A DNA stretch of 35,582 nt, taken from contig PBTB01000126.1 in the NCBI GenBank assembly GCA_002726945.1, positions 1 through 35,582 on the forward strand, read 5' to 3'. The notes beneath the pieces are model-generated. The model ran no database searches. It saw only the letters and a program-made list of their open reading frames with translations, and was not told where the DNA came from. Shown piece after piece: positions 8,342 to 17,659 of the stretch; the stretch's first letter is position 1; each line of letters begins with the position of its first letter. The stretch is from Deltaproteobacteria bacterium (GTDB lineage Bacteria; SAR324; NAC60-12). The position numbers and the translations under genes are program-made.

Positions 8342-9540
8342 TGACCCAGCGGATGTGGCACAACAAGGAAATCAAGGACCGTTACGATGTGGTCATCATT
8401 GGTGGTGGCGCCCACGGGCTCGCCACTGCCTACTACCTTGCCGTCAATCACGGCATCACCAACGTCGCGGTGCTTGAGCAGAAGTTCATCGGCTACGGGG
8501 GTTCCGGGCGCAACACGGCGATCTTGCGCTCCAACTACCGTACTGAGGAAGGCATCAAGTTCTACGACCAGGCCCTCAAGCTCTACGAGGACTTGGCGCA
8601 GGATTTGGACTTCAACCTGATGTTCAGCCAGATGGGGCACTTCACACTGGCGCACTCCACCGCCTCGATGCAGGCGCAGACCACTCGTGCAGCCTACAAT
8701 CAGGCGTGTGGTGTGGACAGCTATGTGCTGGAACCCAAGGAGATCAAGGAGATGCTTCCGGAGATTGACATCACCGATCATCCCCGCTATCCCATCCACG
8801 GGGCGCTCTATCACCCTCCGGGCGGGATCATCCGACACGACGCCGTGGTCTGGGCCTACGCCCGCGCCTGCGATCGTGCCGGAATCCACATCCATCAACT
8901 CACGAAGATGGAGGACATCATCATGACGGACGGCAAGGTCACGGGAGTCGTCACCAATCGCGGCAAAATCAACTGCGGGATGCTCGTTTCCTGCGTCGCA
9001 GGCTGGAGTTCCGGAATCTGCGAACAGGTGGGGGTCAAGCTTGCGCTGGTCACACATCCCTTGCAGGCGCTTGTTACTACGGCCTACAAGCCGTGGCTGC
9101 ACCATGTCGTTGTCAGCTCCACCCTGCACATCTACCTCTCGCAAACGGATCGCGGCGAGCTGGTGTGCGGAAATGGAATAGACCACTACCCGCACTACGG
9201 GATGCGCTCCACCCTCTCCTTCCTGGAAGGGTATGCGGCCCATGTGCTGGAACTCTTCCCCATCCTGCACAATGTTTCCGTGCAGCGGGCATGGGCCGGA
9301 CTCTGCGACATGACTCCGGACTACAGCCCCATCATCTCGCTGATTGACGAAGTGCAGAATTTCATTGTCAACTGCGGATGGGGAACCTGGGGTTTCAAGG
9401 CTTCGCCCGCGAGTGGCTGGAACACGGCGGAGATGGTGGCGACTGGCAGGACTCCTGCCCTGATCGAACCGTTCCGCCATGATCGCTACATCAAGAATCG
9501 GCTGGTCGGAGAGAAGGCGGCAGCCTCCGTCGGCAACTGA
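8338..9540 (+). CDS. soxB: Sarcosine oxidase subunit beta
   Basis: DVVIIGGGAHGLATAYYLA, GSGRNTAILRSNY, and RHDAVVWAYARA containing the expected covalent-FMN histidine; overlaps soxG stop. Confidence 0.93.
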   Translation: MMTQRMWHNKEIKDRYDVVIIGGGAHGLATAYYLAVNHGITNVAVLEQKFIGYGGSGRNTAILRSNYRTEEGIKFYDQALKLYEDLAQDLDFNLMFSQMGHFTLAHSTASMQAQTTRAAYNQACGVDSYVLEPKEIKEMLPEIDITDHPRYPIHGALYHPPGGIIRHDAVVWAYARACDRAGIHIHQLTKMEDIIMTDGKVTGVVTNRGKINCGMLVSCVAGWSSGICEQVGVKLALVTHPLQALVTTAYKPWLHHVVVSSTLHIYLSQTDRGELVCGNGIDHYPHYGMRSTLSFLEGYAAHVLELFPILHNVSVQRAWAGLCDMTPDYSPIISLIDEVQNFIVNCGWGTWGFKASPASGWNTAEMVATGRTPALIEPFRHDRYIKNRLVGEKAAASVGN

Positions 9541-9555
9541 TCGGTTCTCCAAATC

Positions 9556-9586
9556 ATCGCCTGTCCGAATCCTCCGGGCAGGCGAT
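9556..9586 (+). repeat. Hairpin ATCGCCTG-N15-CAGGCGAT in the soxB-etfB spacer
   Basis: Perfect 8-bp inverted repeat, no T-tract after it. Confidence 0.5.
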
Positions 9587-9616
9587 CAGCATTGGACCAT
9601 CAAGCATAGGAAAAAG

Positions 9617-10402
9617 ATGCAAATCATCGTACCAATCAAGCAGGTACCGGACGTCGCCTTGAACATCAAGGTCAAGGATGGAGAAATTGTGCAAGAGGGC
9701 ATCAGTTGGGTGATCAGCAGTTGGGATGAAACCGCACTGGAAGCCGCGCTCCAACTCACCGAGGAAGCAGGCGGCGAAGTGACCGTCCTTTCCATCGGCA
9801 CCGCCAAGGTGCAGGAAGCCCTCCGCAAAGCACTGGCACTGGGAGCGCACCAGGCGTTGCACATACAGTGCGATTCCAGCGCAGGCTGGGACTCGTACCA
9901 AGTCGCCAAGGTGCTGGCGAAAACCCTTGCAGACCAAGACTACAACCTCATCATCACCGGCAAGCAGGCGCAGGATTCCGATGCCGGACTCACCCCGACC
10001 ATGCTCGCCGAGTTCCTCGGACTCCCGCAGGTGACAAACATCACTGCGTTCAAGGATGTCAGTGATGCAAGCATCACCCTCCACCGCAAGGGCGATGACG
10101 GGATCGAGATTTCCAAAATGACCCTTCCGGGAGTGGTGACGGTGAATGACAGCCTCGCCGAACCTCGGCTGGCCTCGATGCGCGGCATCATGATGGCCAA
10201 GAAAAAACCGATGGAAACAGTTGACATCCACTCCTTGGGCTTGGCTCCGGAGGTCTTGCAATCTGGAGGGCTGATGACTGAAGTGGTGCAGTACGAAAAA
10301 CCGGACGAGCGCAAGGAAGGTCGGCGCTTCGAGGGTGATGAAACGGAGACCGTGCCCGAGGTCATGCAGAATTTGAAGAAAAACATCGGCTTGTTCGCCT
10401 AA
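9617..10402 (+). CDS. etfB: Electron transfer flavoprotein beta subunit
   Basis: MQIIVPIKQVPDVALNIKVKDG...WVISSWDETALEAALQLTE...ITGKQAQDSDAGLTPTMLAEFLGLPQVT; start at 9617 preferred over ORF-track start 9479. Confidence 0.95.
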   Translation: MQIIVPIKQVPDVALNIKVKDGEIVQEGISWVISSWDETALEAALQLTEEAGGEVTVLSIGTAKVQEALRKALALGAHQALHIQCDSSAGWDSYQVAKVLAKTLADQDYNLIITGKQAQDSDAGLTPTMLAEFLGLPQVTNITAFKDVSDASITLHRKGDDGIEISKMTLPGVVTVNDSLAEPRLASMRGIMMAKKKPMETVDIHSLGLAPEVLQSGGLMTEVVQYEKPDERKEGRRFEGDETETVPEVMQNLKKNIGLFA

Positions 10403-10425
10403 CCCACTCACCAGAAGAGCAAAAA

Positions 10426-11388
10426 ATGTCAAAGATTCTCGTGGTTGCAGACCACAAATCCGGAAGCCTCAAGGACAGCACCAAGGAACTGCTGGGTTTT
10501 GCCTCCGGGCTTGGCACAGAAGTCAATGCGGTCGTGATCGGCAGTGGCGTGTCCGCGGCCGCGGATGAGGCGGCAGGACAAGGCGCAGCGACGGTTTATG
10601 TCGCCGATGACGCTTCTCTGGAAGTTTACACCACCGCGCTTTACACCGGACTGGTCGTGGATGCGGTTCAGCAATCCGGGGCCACTCAGGTTTGGCTCAC
10701 CTCCACAGAGATCGGACGCGATCTCACCCCTCGCGTGGCTGCACGTTTGGACGTAGGCGCCCTCAGTGACGTCACCAAGCTGGAAGTCAACGGCGATGAC
10801 ATCACTGCCTACCGCCCCTGCATGGCGACCAAGCTGATTCAGCAGGTTCGCTTCAAGCACGATGGCGTCCGGGTGCTCAGCATTCGCGCTGGCAGCTTCG
10901 AGGTGATCGAGAACGCACCCACTTCCGCAAACGTCGTCAGCCTCTTCCTTCCGGAAGCGGATTCCCGGCTCGAAGCCCTTGGGGTCGAGGTCGAGGAGAG
11001 CAACGAAATCTCGCTCAACGAAGCCCCGATCGTGGTTTCGGTGGGACGCGGCGCGGGGGGGCCGGACGGCTGCGAGTCCGTGCGTCCGTTGGCACAGCAG
11101 ATGGGCGCCGCATTTGGTGCGTCCCGTGCGGTCTGCGATGCCGGTTGGCTCCCGCACAAGCATCAGGTCGGCCAGACCGGAACGCAGGTCAAACCCAACC
11201 TCTATATCGCGCTCGGCATCTCCGGCGCCATCCAGCACCTTGCAGGCATGTCCGGATCCAAAACCATCGTCGCGGTCAACAAGGATCCCGATGCCCCCAT
11301 CTTCAAGGTCGCGGATTACGGCATTGTTGGCGACCTCTTCAAGGCCGTCCCAGTCATGCAGGAGGAGGTCAACAAGCTGAAAACCTAG
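10426..11388 (+). CDS. etfA: Electron transfer flavoprotein alpha subunit
   Basis: C-terminal FAD domain: [68 protein letters not shown]. Confidence 0.96.
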   Translation: MSKILVVADHKSGSLKDSTKELLGFASGLGTEVNAVVIGSGVSAAADEAAGQGAATVYVADDASLEVYTTALYTGLVVDAVQQSGATQVWLTSTEIGRDLTPRVAARLDVGALSDVTKLEVNGDDITAYRPCMATKLIQQVRFKHDGVRVLSIRAGSFEVIENAPTSANVVSLFLPEADSRLEALGVEVEESNEISLNEAPIVVSVGRGAGGPDGCESVRPLAQQMGAAFGASRAVCDAGWLPHKHQVGQTGTQVKPNLYIALGISGAIQHLAGMSGSKTIVAVNKDPDAPIFKVADYGIVGDLFKAVPVMQEEVNKLKT

Positions 11389-11403
11389 CTTTCAAACACA
11401 CCC

Positions 11404-11444
11404 GGTTTTCCGTTGGATTTGGATCACCCATTGGTTTTCCGTTG
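11404..11444. repeat. 12-nt direct repeat GGTTTTCCGTTG, two copies 29 nt apart
   Basis: 11404-11415 and 11433-11444, identical. Confidence 0.6.
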
Positions 11445-11702
11445 CTCTTGACCGCCGTTACCTTGTGTCGTAATATTTGATGGACTCCGTGGATTCAACT
11501 TGCCCGATGGTCAGAGGCATCAACTTTTTGAAAAATTGGCTGCTCAGAGCACCATGTCTTGCAATAGCTACTGGCTATCGGGACATTTAAAGGAGGTCAT
11601 GGAGTGGAGGAAATCCGTTGCGGCTTGAATTTTGTTGCGCCCCTCACGCACTGTACCATAGCCTCCGATTTGTAAATCCCAAACAAAAGGTACAAATTCA
11701 CG

Positions 11703-12695
11703 ATGGAAAAGATGCGTGCTGCCCGGATGCTTGAGGTGGGCAGAATGGAATGTGAGGAGATCGAAATCCCACGCCTTGAAGACGGACAGGTCATGGTCCG
11801 CAGTGAAATGGCCTCAATCTGCGGAAGCGATCTGCATGTCGTGATGATGGGGGCTGGGCTGGGGCACCCGTGTCCTTGCCCACACGGCTACCCCGGACAC
11901 GAAGGCATTGGGATCGTTGTTGAAAGCAAGTCCGTCGACTTGAGCGAGGGCACACATGTTCTCACCTTCCCCAATCCTCCGGTGGGCGAGTGCTTCAACG
12001 AATACCAGCGCATCGACCCCAGTTACTGCGTGCCTCTACCGGGTTCGGATTTGCCACGCTCGCAATTGATGATGGCACAACAACTCGGAACCGTGTTGTA
12101 CGCGATGAACCAGAATCCCTGTGATGTGCAGGGTAAAACGGTGGTCGTGATGGGTCAGGGGTCTGCCGGACTGTTCTGGACTTACCTGCTCAAGCGGGCA
12201 GGTGCGGAGCGGGTGATCACCAGTGATTTGTCCGACACCCGACTCGACGTCTCCCAAAAGTATGGGGCTGACGTCTGCGTCAACGCCCGGCAGGAGGATT
12301 TTGTGACTGTCGTGAACGATCTCACCCATGGAGAGGGGGCGGACTATGTGGTGGAAGCGGTGGGGTGTTCGGAGACCTTCCTGCAGTCCGTTGATCTGGT
12401 ACGGAGGGATGGCGAGTTGATGTGGTTTGGCCTGCCCAGTGTGGATGACAACATCCCCTTCCAGTTTCAGAAATTCTTCCGCAAGCGGCTCAAGGGCATC
12501 TGTGTCTGGGCGGCGCAGGACGAGCCGGGGGCTGCATCGTTTCGAGAAGCACTGCGGCTCATCTCTGAAAAAGAGATCGATGTGGCCCCACTCCTCAGTC
12601 ACGTCTTCAGCGTGGAAGACATCGACAAGGCGATGCACCTTGCCCATGCGCCACAGGACGCAGGTGCTCTCAAGGTGTCCATTCACTTTGAATGA
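11703..12695 (+). CDS. Zinc-dependent alcohol dehydrogenase-like protein (MDR family)
   Basis: SICGSDLH, GHEGIGIVVE, VVVMGQGSAGLFWTYLLKRAGAERVITSD; MDR architecture. Confidence 0.87.
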   Translation: MEKMRAARMLEVGRMECEEIEIPRLEDGQVMVRSEMASICGSDLHVVMMGAGLGHPCPCPHGYPGHEGIGIVVESKSVDLSEGTHVLTFPNPPVGECFNEYQRIDPSYCVPLPGSDLPRSQLMMAQQLGTVLYAMNQNPCDVQGKTVVVMGQGSAGLFWTYLLKRAGAERVITSDLSDTRLDVSQKYGADVCVNARQEDFVTVVNDLTHGEGADYVVEAVGCSETFLQSVDLVRRDGELMWFGLPSVDDNIPFQFQKFFRKRLKGICVWAAQDEPGAASFREALRLISEKEIDVAPLLSHVFSVEDIDKAMHLAHAPQDAGALKVSIHFE

Positions 12696-12753
12696 CCTCC
12701 ACCTCACAAACCGTGCCAGCCACTCATCGTGTGGGATCAAGGATCACAGGGAT

Positions 12754-12779
12754 TCCCGCAACTGCGGTTGAGTGCGGGA
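12754..12779. terminator. Candidate bidirectional terminator hairpin between convergent genes
   Basis: TCCCGCA-N12-TGCGGGA between the ends of the dehydrogenase (+) and fliW (-); no clear T-run. Confidence 0.4.
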
Positions 12780-12804
12780 GCGGAGGGGTGAGAGGGTGGG
12801 CGGA

Positions 12805-13299
12805 TCAAGCCGCCACGACGCGCTTCTTGCGGGTGGGCTTTTTCTGTTCGGTCTGGGCAACGGGGACTTCCAGCTTATCGCCAAAGAGGAGATGCCGTGT
12901 GTTGTAGCACCCGTTGGTGATCACCATCTGCATGCCCAGCTTCTTGTCGAAGTTGAAAAGCAGCGGCCCCTGAAGGTTGATGGTGACATCTTTCAATTCA
13001 CGGGTCATCGTCACGATCGCCCGGACGCTCACGTCCTCCAGACTTTCGGTGTCGAGCTTCTTGAGGTGCTCGGAGGAGACCTCAATCCGGTAGTCTGAGA
13101 TGGCAAAGTCCGGATCAATGGTGACAAACGCCAGTTCGGGATTGTCGAGCGACTGCATCCATTGAAACGGAGACCCGATCTCGTCCTCCAGCATGGCGAA
13201 ATGTTGATCACTCGTGAACCCCAACATGCCATTGGGCAGGGTCAGGATTTCGCCCTCCTGAATTTCGACTTCTCCAAATCGCGTGGTTTGAATCTTCAT
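12805..13299 (-). CDS. fliW: Flagellar assembly factor FliW
   Basis: TTRFGEVEIQEGEILTLPNGMLGF...FQWMQSLDNPELAFVTIDP...LNLQGPLLFN-like... Confidence 0.93.
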   Translation of the reverse strand: MKIQTTRFGEVEIQEGEILTLPNGMLGFTSDQHFAMLEDEIGSPFQWMQSLDNPELAFVTIDPDFAISDYRIEVSSEHLKKLDTESLEDVSVRAIVTMTRELKDVTINLQGPLLFNFDKKLGMQMVITNGCYNTRHLLFGDKLEVPVAQTEQKKPTRKKRVVAA

Positions 13300-13317
13300 G
13301 ATTCCCTTTTGACAAGT

Positions 13318-13336
13318 GCGTCGGCCAACCCGACGC
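13318..13336 (-). repeat. Intercistronic hairpin in the csrA-fliW spacer
   Basis: GCGTCGG-CCAAC-CCGACGC, perfect 7-bp stem with 5-nt loop. Confidence 0.55.
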
Positions 13337-13365
13337 GGTTTCCTCTGGCTTCCGGAGGTTCCGGA

Positions 13366-13602
13366 TCACCCCTCCTTTTTACTAAACAACCCCTTGAGGT
13401 TCTTGAGCGACACCGGTGATTCGGCGGCGGCTCGCTTGTTCTCTTCCTGAATGCGGATGTAGACCTCTTCGCGGTGGATCACATAACTTCGCGGAGCATC
13501 GATGCCAATCCGGACTTGCTTGCCCTTGACTTCAATGACCGTGATTTTGACATCATCCCCGATCGTGATGCTTTCACCCGACTTCCTTGTCAGTATCAGC
13601 AT
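13366..13602 (-). CDS. csrA: Carbon storage regulator CsrA
   Basis: [59 protein letters not shown]. Confidence 0.97.
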   Translation of the reverse strand: MLILTRKSGESITIGDDVKITVIEVKGKQVRIGIDAPRSYVIHREEVYIRIQEENKRAAAESPVSLKNLKGLFSKKEG

Positions 13603-13707
13603 ACCTGTCCACTGGATTCCTCCCGGCAGGCACAACCTGTTGTTCCGATGGTGGCGGAATCTTCACCGGAACTGCGCCAATGCAGGGGCAATTACTATCA
13701 ACGCCGA

Positions 13708-15042
13708 TCAGCGCAGGAAATCCGCAAGGGTGGGCTGGATCAGACGGCTACCCGTGTCCAACGCCAGCCGATTGTTGACCTCGGCGCTACTCACCTCCAA
13801 GGAGGTTTTCGCGAGATCCACATCCCGGATTTCCGATAAGCGCTTCTCATGCTCAAAGGTCTGGTCTTCCAGCTTCATCTCAGCCGTCTGGAGTTCGCGC
13901 ACCAGATTTCCGGTGTCGGCCAGACGCTTGAGAATCTGCTTTTCGGCCAGCTCAAGCTCTTCCAAGCGTTTTGCAATAGCGGTGCCATCGTTTTCCAGCA
14001 TGGCGCGCTCCAGTGAAGCGATCAGGGAGAAGGCATCCACCTCTCCCTCGCCCTTGCCTAGCAGCACCTCTTCCGCTGTCACACCCAAGGGGGACGTGAT
14101 CCCCGTGGCGACTATGATCTCTTTCTTCTCCGGAGACCCGATATAGTCCACTTCAGGGTTCTTGCCAAAGATGAACTCCATGCCTTCCGGGAAGACAATC
14201 CCCTGCGCTTCGGATCCTAGCAGTTCGTCCATCTCCTCCACGTCAAATTCGACCACGTGGTTCAGGTCGAGGTCAAAGTACCCCGCCGACTGATTGCCCA
14301 GCTTTCCTTCCTCATCGGAGAAACGCAGGAACACGCGGTCGTCTGGACGTCCCCTCGGGTTGAACATGTGGACTACCGGGCGCAGCACTTCATCCTCGGT
14401 CCAGGTCTTGCCCCCATCGTCGGAAAGCTGGTAGCGGGCCTGTCCGAAAAGTCCTGTTTTGGTGATGCGAATACGGTAGTCGTTGGAGGAGTGTCCATCG
14501 AACTGCGCACGAAACTGCGAGACGTCAAGCAGTTCCCGGATGTCCTGCTGCAAGATGCTGGTGGTTTCGACCTTTGCGGGCTGATGCGGAGAGTTCTTTT
14601 TGAGCGGCGGCGTGAGGCTTTTCACTCCGGAAAACACATAGAGTTTACCCTCACGGGCGTTCCCAGCATCCAGCAGCCCTTTGCGCAACGCACTCAACTC
14701 GCGGGCGGTCATCAGCCGGGATTCATCGTTGGAATCGCTCCCGGACTGCGAGAGGGTCAAGGTCCGCACCTTGCCCAAGATTTCCAGCATCTGACCCAGT
14801 TCCAACTCACTGCGCTCCAAAAAGGAGATGTTTTCGGCAAGATTGCTCCGTAGTTGCTCGTTGCTGGAGAGCTTGGTGACAATGTCCTGCATCTTGACCG
14901 CGCCCATCGGATCATCCGAGGGGCGGTTGAGACGCTGGCCGGATGCCATCTGCATCTGCAACTCCTGCAACTTCGTGGAGTTGCGCTGGATGTTGCCCAT
15001 CACTTGTTCGCGCTTGGCGACTTCGGTCACTCGCATCGTCAC
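13708..15042 (-). CDS. flgL: Flagellar hook-associated protein 3 (FlgL)
   Basis: MRVTEVAKREQVMGNIQRNSTKLQELQMQMASGQRLNRPSDDPMGA N-terminus; flagellin-like C-terminus; directly downstream of flgK. Confidence 0.92.
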   Translation of the reverse strand: MTMRVTEVAKREQVMGNIQRNSTKLQELQMQMASGQRLNRPSDDPMGAVKMQDIVTKLSSNEQLRSNLAENISFLERSELELGQMLEILGKVRTLTLSQSGSDSNDESRLMTARELSALRKGLLDAGNAREGKLYVFSGVKSLTPPLKKNSPHQPAKVETTSILQQDIRELLDVSQFRAQFDGHSSNDYRIRITKTGLFGQARYQLSDDGGKTWTEDEVLRPVVHMFNPRGRPDDRVFLRFSDEEGKLGNQSAGYFDLDLNHVVEFDVEEMDELLGSEAQGIVFPEGMEFIFGKNPEVDYIGSPEKKEIIVATGITSPLGVTAEEVLLGKGEGEVDAFSLIASLERAMLENDGTAIAKRLEELELAEKQILKRLADTGNLVRELQTAEMKLEDQTFEHEKRLSEIRDVDLAKTSLEVSSAEVNNRLALDTGSRLIQPTLADFLR

Positions 15043-16727
15043 ATGTTGATGAGGGTCTGCATCATCTCGTCAACCGTACTCACGTAGCGTGCCGATGCTT
15101 CGTAAGCCTTCTGGTGCTGGATCATGTCGGCCAGTTCCTCGTCCATGTTGACCGCACTGATCGAACTGCGGATCTCCCGGAACTGTTGGACCATGTTGTC
15201 CTGCTGCGCCTTCTCCACCTGATTGCGCTGAACCCTGAGGCCAATGTCACCTAAAATACTGTTGTAGTACTCACCAAACGTGACCGTCTCCTCCCGCATT
15301 GTCGGCTGGTTTTGCAACCGGGCAATGGCGAGGGCAACCTGATTGTCTCCGGAAATGAGGTCTCGTCCGGTGGAAATGGCATTGGGATCCTCAAGGATAC
15401 GTGGACTGATCCGGAGGTCGGCGGCTCCCTTGAGCGTTTCAAAGAAACTGTTGAAACCCATCACCTGTGTGATGGCGGTTTGGTCATCTCCGAAAATGAA
15501 GCGTCGCGACTGTCCGGTTTCCAGGAACATGGAGCCGTCTTCTCCAATGGACGCGGCCATCAAATTGGGATCGTTGACCGTCTGGTTGATGCGGTTCACA
15601 ATGTCCTCCAGCGAATCCACCCCGGCCTGCACCTCAATCTCGTAGGTTTCCAGAATGCTGTTGTCGCGGTCCACGAGGTGGAGTTGGAAAACGCCATCCT
15701 GGAGGAACGGCATTGGTTGGGCACGGGCTTCCGGAGTGAGCGCGTAGGCGCTCTTCATCAGGTCAGCCGCAGAGTTGATCCCCGTTCCGGTCGAGTGAGG
15801 CTGGTTGACCTTCGCGGCAACGCCAAAGGCGAGTTCGTCCAGTTGATCCATGTAGCCAACAATGGTCTCGTCGCGCATCTGGATGAGTTCGGTCATCTCC
15901 CCGCCCCGGAAGGTGCGGATGAGGTCGCGACGGTGGTCATGAGTGGCGATGCCGTCAATGCTCACCATGCCCGCCTCCCCACCTCGCAAAGTGGCGTCCA
16001 GCTCAAACACCTGATCCCCCTCCACAAGTGTCCAGTCGCGTCCAATGATCACCGAGGTGCGCCCGTTGGAGTTTTCGATCATGTTGACGTCCACCAGCTT
16101 GGAGAGTTTTTCCACCGCCAGTTCTCGGGCATCGCGGGCATCGTTTGCGTGGTGCCCGCTGATCTCGTAGCTGTAAATCTGCCGGTTCAGTTCCTTGATC
16201 TGCTGGGCGAGGTTATTGATCTGGTTCACCGCACCCTGAATGCGGGCATCGGCTTCCTTGCGCAACGACTGCAACTGTGCGTGCGTGTCCCGAAAGCGCG
16301 TGGCCAGCGTGTCTCCCTGATTCCGGACCCGTGTGCGCACCACGTCCGATTCCGGCTGGTTGGCCAACTGGCTCCATGAGTTCCAAAAGTCGTTCATCGC
16401 CCGGTGCAGCCCACTGTCGCTCATCTCGCTGAAGACAATTTCCAGCTTTGAGAAGAACTCTTCTCGGGTGGTAAAAACCCCGGACCGTGGAGTTTCCTGC
16501 ACAATCTTACGCTGCACAAAACGGTCAAACACCCGAGTCGTCGGCGAAGGCTCAGAGCCGTTGCCGATCCCGTTGGGTTGTGGAAACGCAGTCTGGGTGC
16601 TTTGCTGCTGGCGTGAAAAGCCCTCGGTGTTCTGGTTGGCAATGTTGTGTCCCGCCGTTGTCACCGTGCGCTGACTCGCGCTCATGGCGCGGCTGCCCAG
16701 ATTGAGGGCGCTGTTCAGGCTTGGCAT
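15039..16727 (-). CDS. flgK: Flagellar hook-associated protein 1 (FlgK)
   Basis: LNLGSRAMSASQRTVTTAGHNIANQNTEGFSRQQ...; C-terminal SSISAVNMDEELADMIQHQKAYEASARYVSTVDEMMQTLINM. Confidence 0.96.
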   Translation of the reverse strand: MPSLNSALNLGSRAMSASQRTVTTAGHNIANQNTEGFSRQQQSTQTAFPQPNGIGNGSEPSPTTRVFDRFVQRKIVQETPRSGVFTTREEFFSKLEIVFSEMSDSGLHRAMNDFWNSWSQLANQPESDVVRTRVRNQGDTLATRFRDTHAQLQSLRKEADARIQGAVNQINNLAQQIKELNRQIYSYEISGHHANDARDARELAVEKLSKLVDVNMIENSNGRTSVIIGRDWTLVEGDQVFELDATLRGGEAGMVSIDGIATHDHRRDLIRTFRGGEMTELIQMRDETIVGYMDQLDELAFGVAAKVNQPHSTGTGINSAADLMKSAYALTPEARAQPMPFLQDGVFQLHLVDRDNSILETYEIEVQAGVDSLEDIVNRINQTVNDPNLMAASIGEDGSMFLETGQSRRFIFGDDQTAITQVMGFNSFFETLKGAADLRISPRILEDPNAISTGRDLISGDNQVALAIARLQNQPTMREETVTFGEYYNSILGDIGLRVQRNQVEKAQQDNMVQQFREIRSSISAVNMDEELADMIQHQKAYEASARYVSTVDEMMQTLINM

Positions 16728-16764
16728 TGCGGCACCTTACGGAACGAAGCTGACATCACGAAAC

Positions 16765-17259
16765 TCAAACGGCAGTGCGGGCGATCTTGCTCCCGGCATG
16801 TTGCAGCTCTCCCACTCCAGAGTAGGTCTGCTGATGGCCGTGGAGTTCCACCATGAAGCGCAGGGCGGTTTCAACGGAGTGCAAGCGGGCACCGGCTTCG
16901 GCGGAGTTACGGTCGGCCTGTTCGCGGATTTCCGTGATCAGTTGGGTGAGGTGCTCGTGGCAGTCCCGGAGATCGTCGGCCTGTTCAGGCTCAACGCGGG
17001 CGATGATGGTACGCAGACGAAGTTCTTGGGGATTCACGTCCCAGTCGTCAGCAAGTTTTCGGACGACCTGAAGGCGCTCGCGCTCCAGCCGCTCGATTTT
17101 GCGGCTGTGGCGTTGTTTGGAGACTTGAAGCTGCAACAACTCTGAACCCCGCACGGAGCCGAAGCTCTGCGCTTCAGACTCCAGCAAGTCCCGGAGTTGC
17201 TCATGCAGCTTGACTTCTTGGTGGAGGATGGCGGTCAGCCGTTCCAATAATGGGGTCAA
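16765..17259 (-). CDS. flgN: Flagellar export chaperone FlgN-like
   Basis: Helical coiled-coil protein of FlgN size between flgM and flgK. Confidence 0.75.
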   Translation of the reverse strand: MTPLLERLTAILHQEVKLHEQLRDLLESEAQSFGSVRGSELLQLQVSKQRHSRKIERLERERLQVVRKLADDWDVNPQELRLRTIIARVEPEQADDLRDCHEHLTQLITEIREQADRNSAEAGARLHSVETALRFMVELHGHQQTYSGVGELQHAGSKIARTAV

Positions 17260-17316
17260 GGTGTCCCTTCAAAAGCGGGGATCCCGGAATACTGACGCGC
17301 CTCAATGTGGTGGGGT

Positions 17317-17343
17317 GACTTCAGGAAATATCTTCCTGAAGTC
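17317..17343 (-). repeat. 11-bp perfect hairpin straddling the flgM stop codon
   Basis: GACTTCAGGAA-ATATC-TTCCTGAAGTC. Confidence 0.75.
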
Positions 17344-17611
17344 CTTCCAGCAACAAGTTGCGTGCCAGTTTCTGTGAATCCACCTCATATTCCCCGCTTT
17401 TGAGCTTCGCCTGCAGTTCCGCGACCTTATCGGCACGGACTTCCGGCTCAGCCTCAAGGCGGAGCTTCATTTTATTTAGGGTGAAGGTTTCGGCCCTCAC
17501 CGAACTCTCCGGCTGCAAGCCGCCCTCGCGGAGCTGCGCCTGCTCGATTTCCTTACGATACCCCCCCTTGACATCCGGAGGCATCGGAGGCTGCTGGCCA
17601 GTGATCTTCAT
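17321..17611 (-). CDS. flgM: Anti-sigma28 factor FlgM
   Basis: C-terminal ...EPEVRADKVAELQAKLKSGEYEVDSQKLARNLL typical of FlgM; start at 17611 (MKITGQQ) preferred. Confidence 0.88.
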   Translation of the reverse strand: MKITGQQPPMPPDVKGGYRKEIEQAQLREGGLQPESSVRAETFTLNKMKLRLEAEPEVRADKVAELQAKLKSGEYEVDSQKLARNLLLEGLQEDIS

Positions 17612-17659
17612 GTCCACCTCTTGCGTGACAATGGTTGCTGACGGCAAGTCCGCAGCATA

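Noticed and set aside
8251-9552. 433-aa minus-strand ORF opposite soxB
   Set aside because: Antisense shadow of a confident soxB gene; no motifs
9554-11238. Minus-strand ORFs of 292 and 269 aa opposite etfB/etfA
   Set aside because: Shadow ORFs; sense strand matches ETF subunits
11599-11628. 9-codon ORF (ATGGAGTGGAGG...) next to the consensus SD
   Set aside because: Spacing of about 2 nt between SD and ATG is too short; the GTG at 11604 has better spacing
15312-16379. 355-aa plus-strand ORF opposite flgK
   Set aside because: Shadow ORF; flgK on the minus strand is unambiguous
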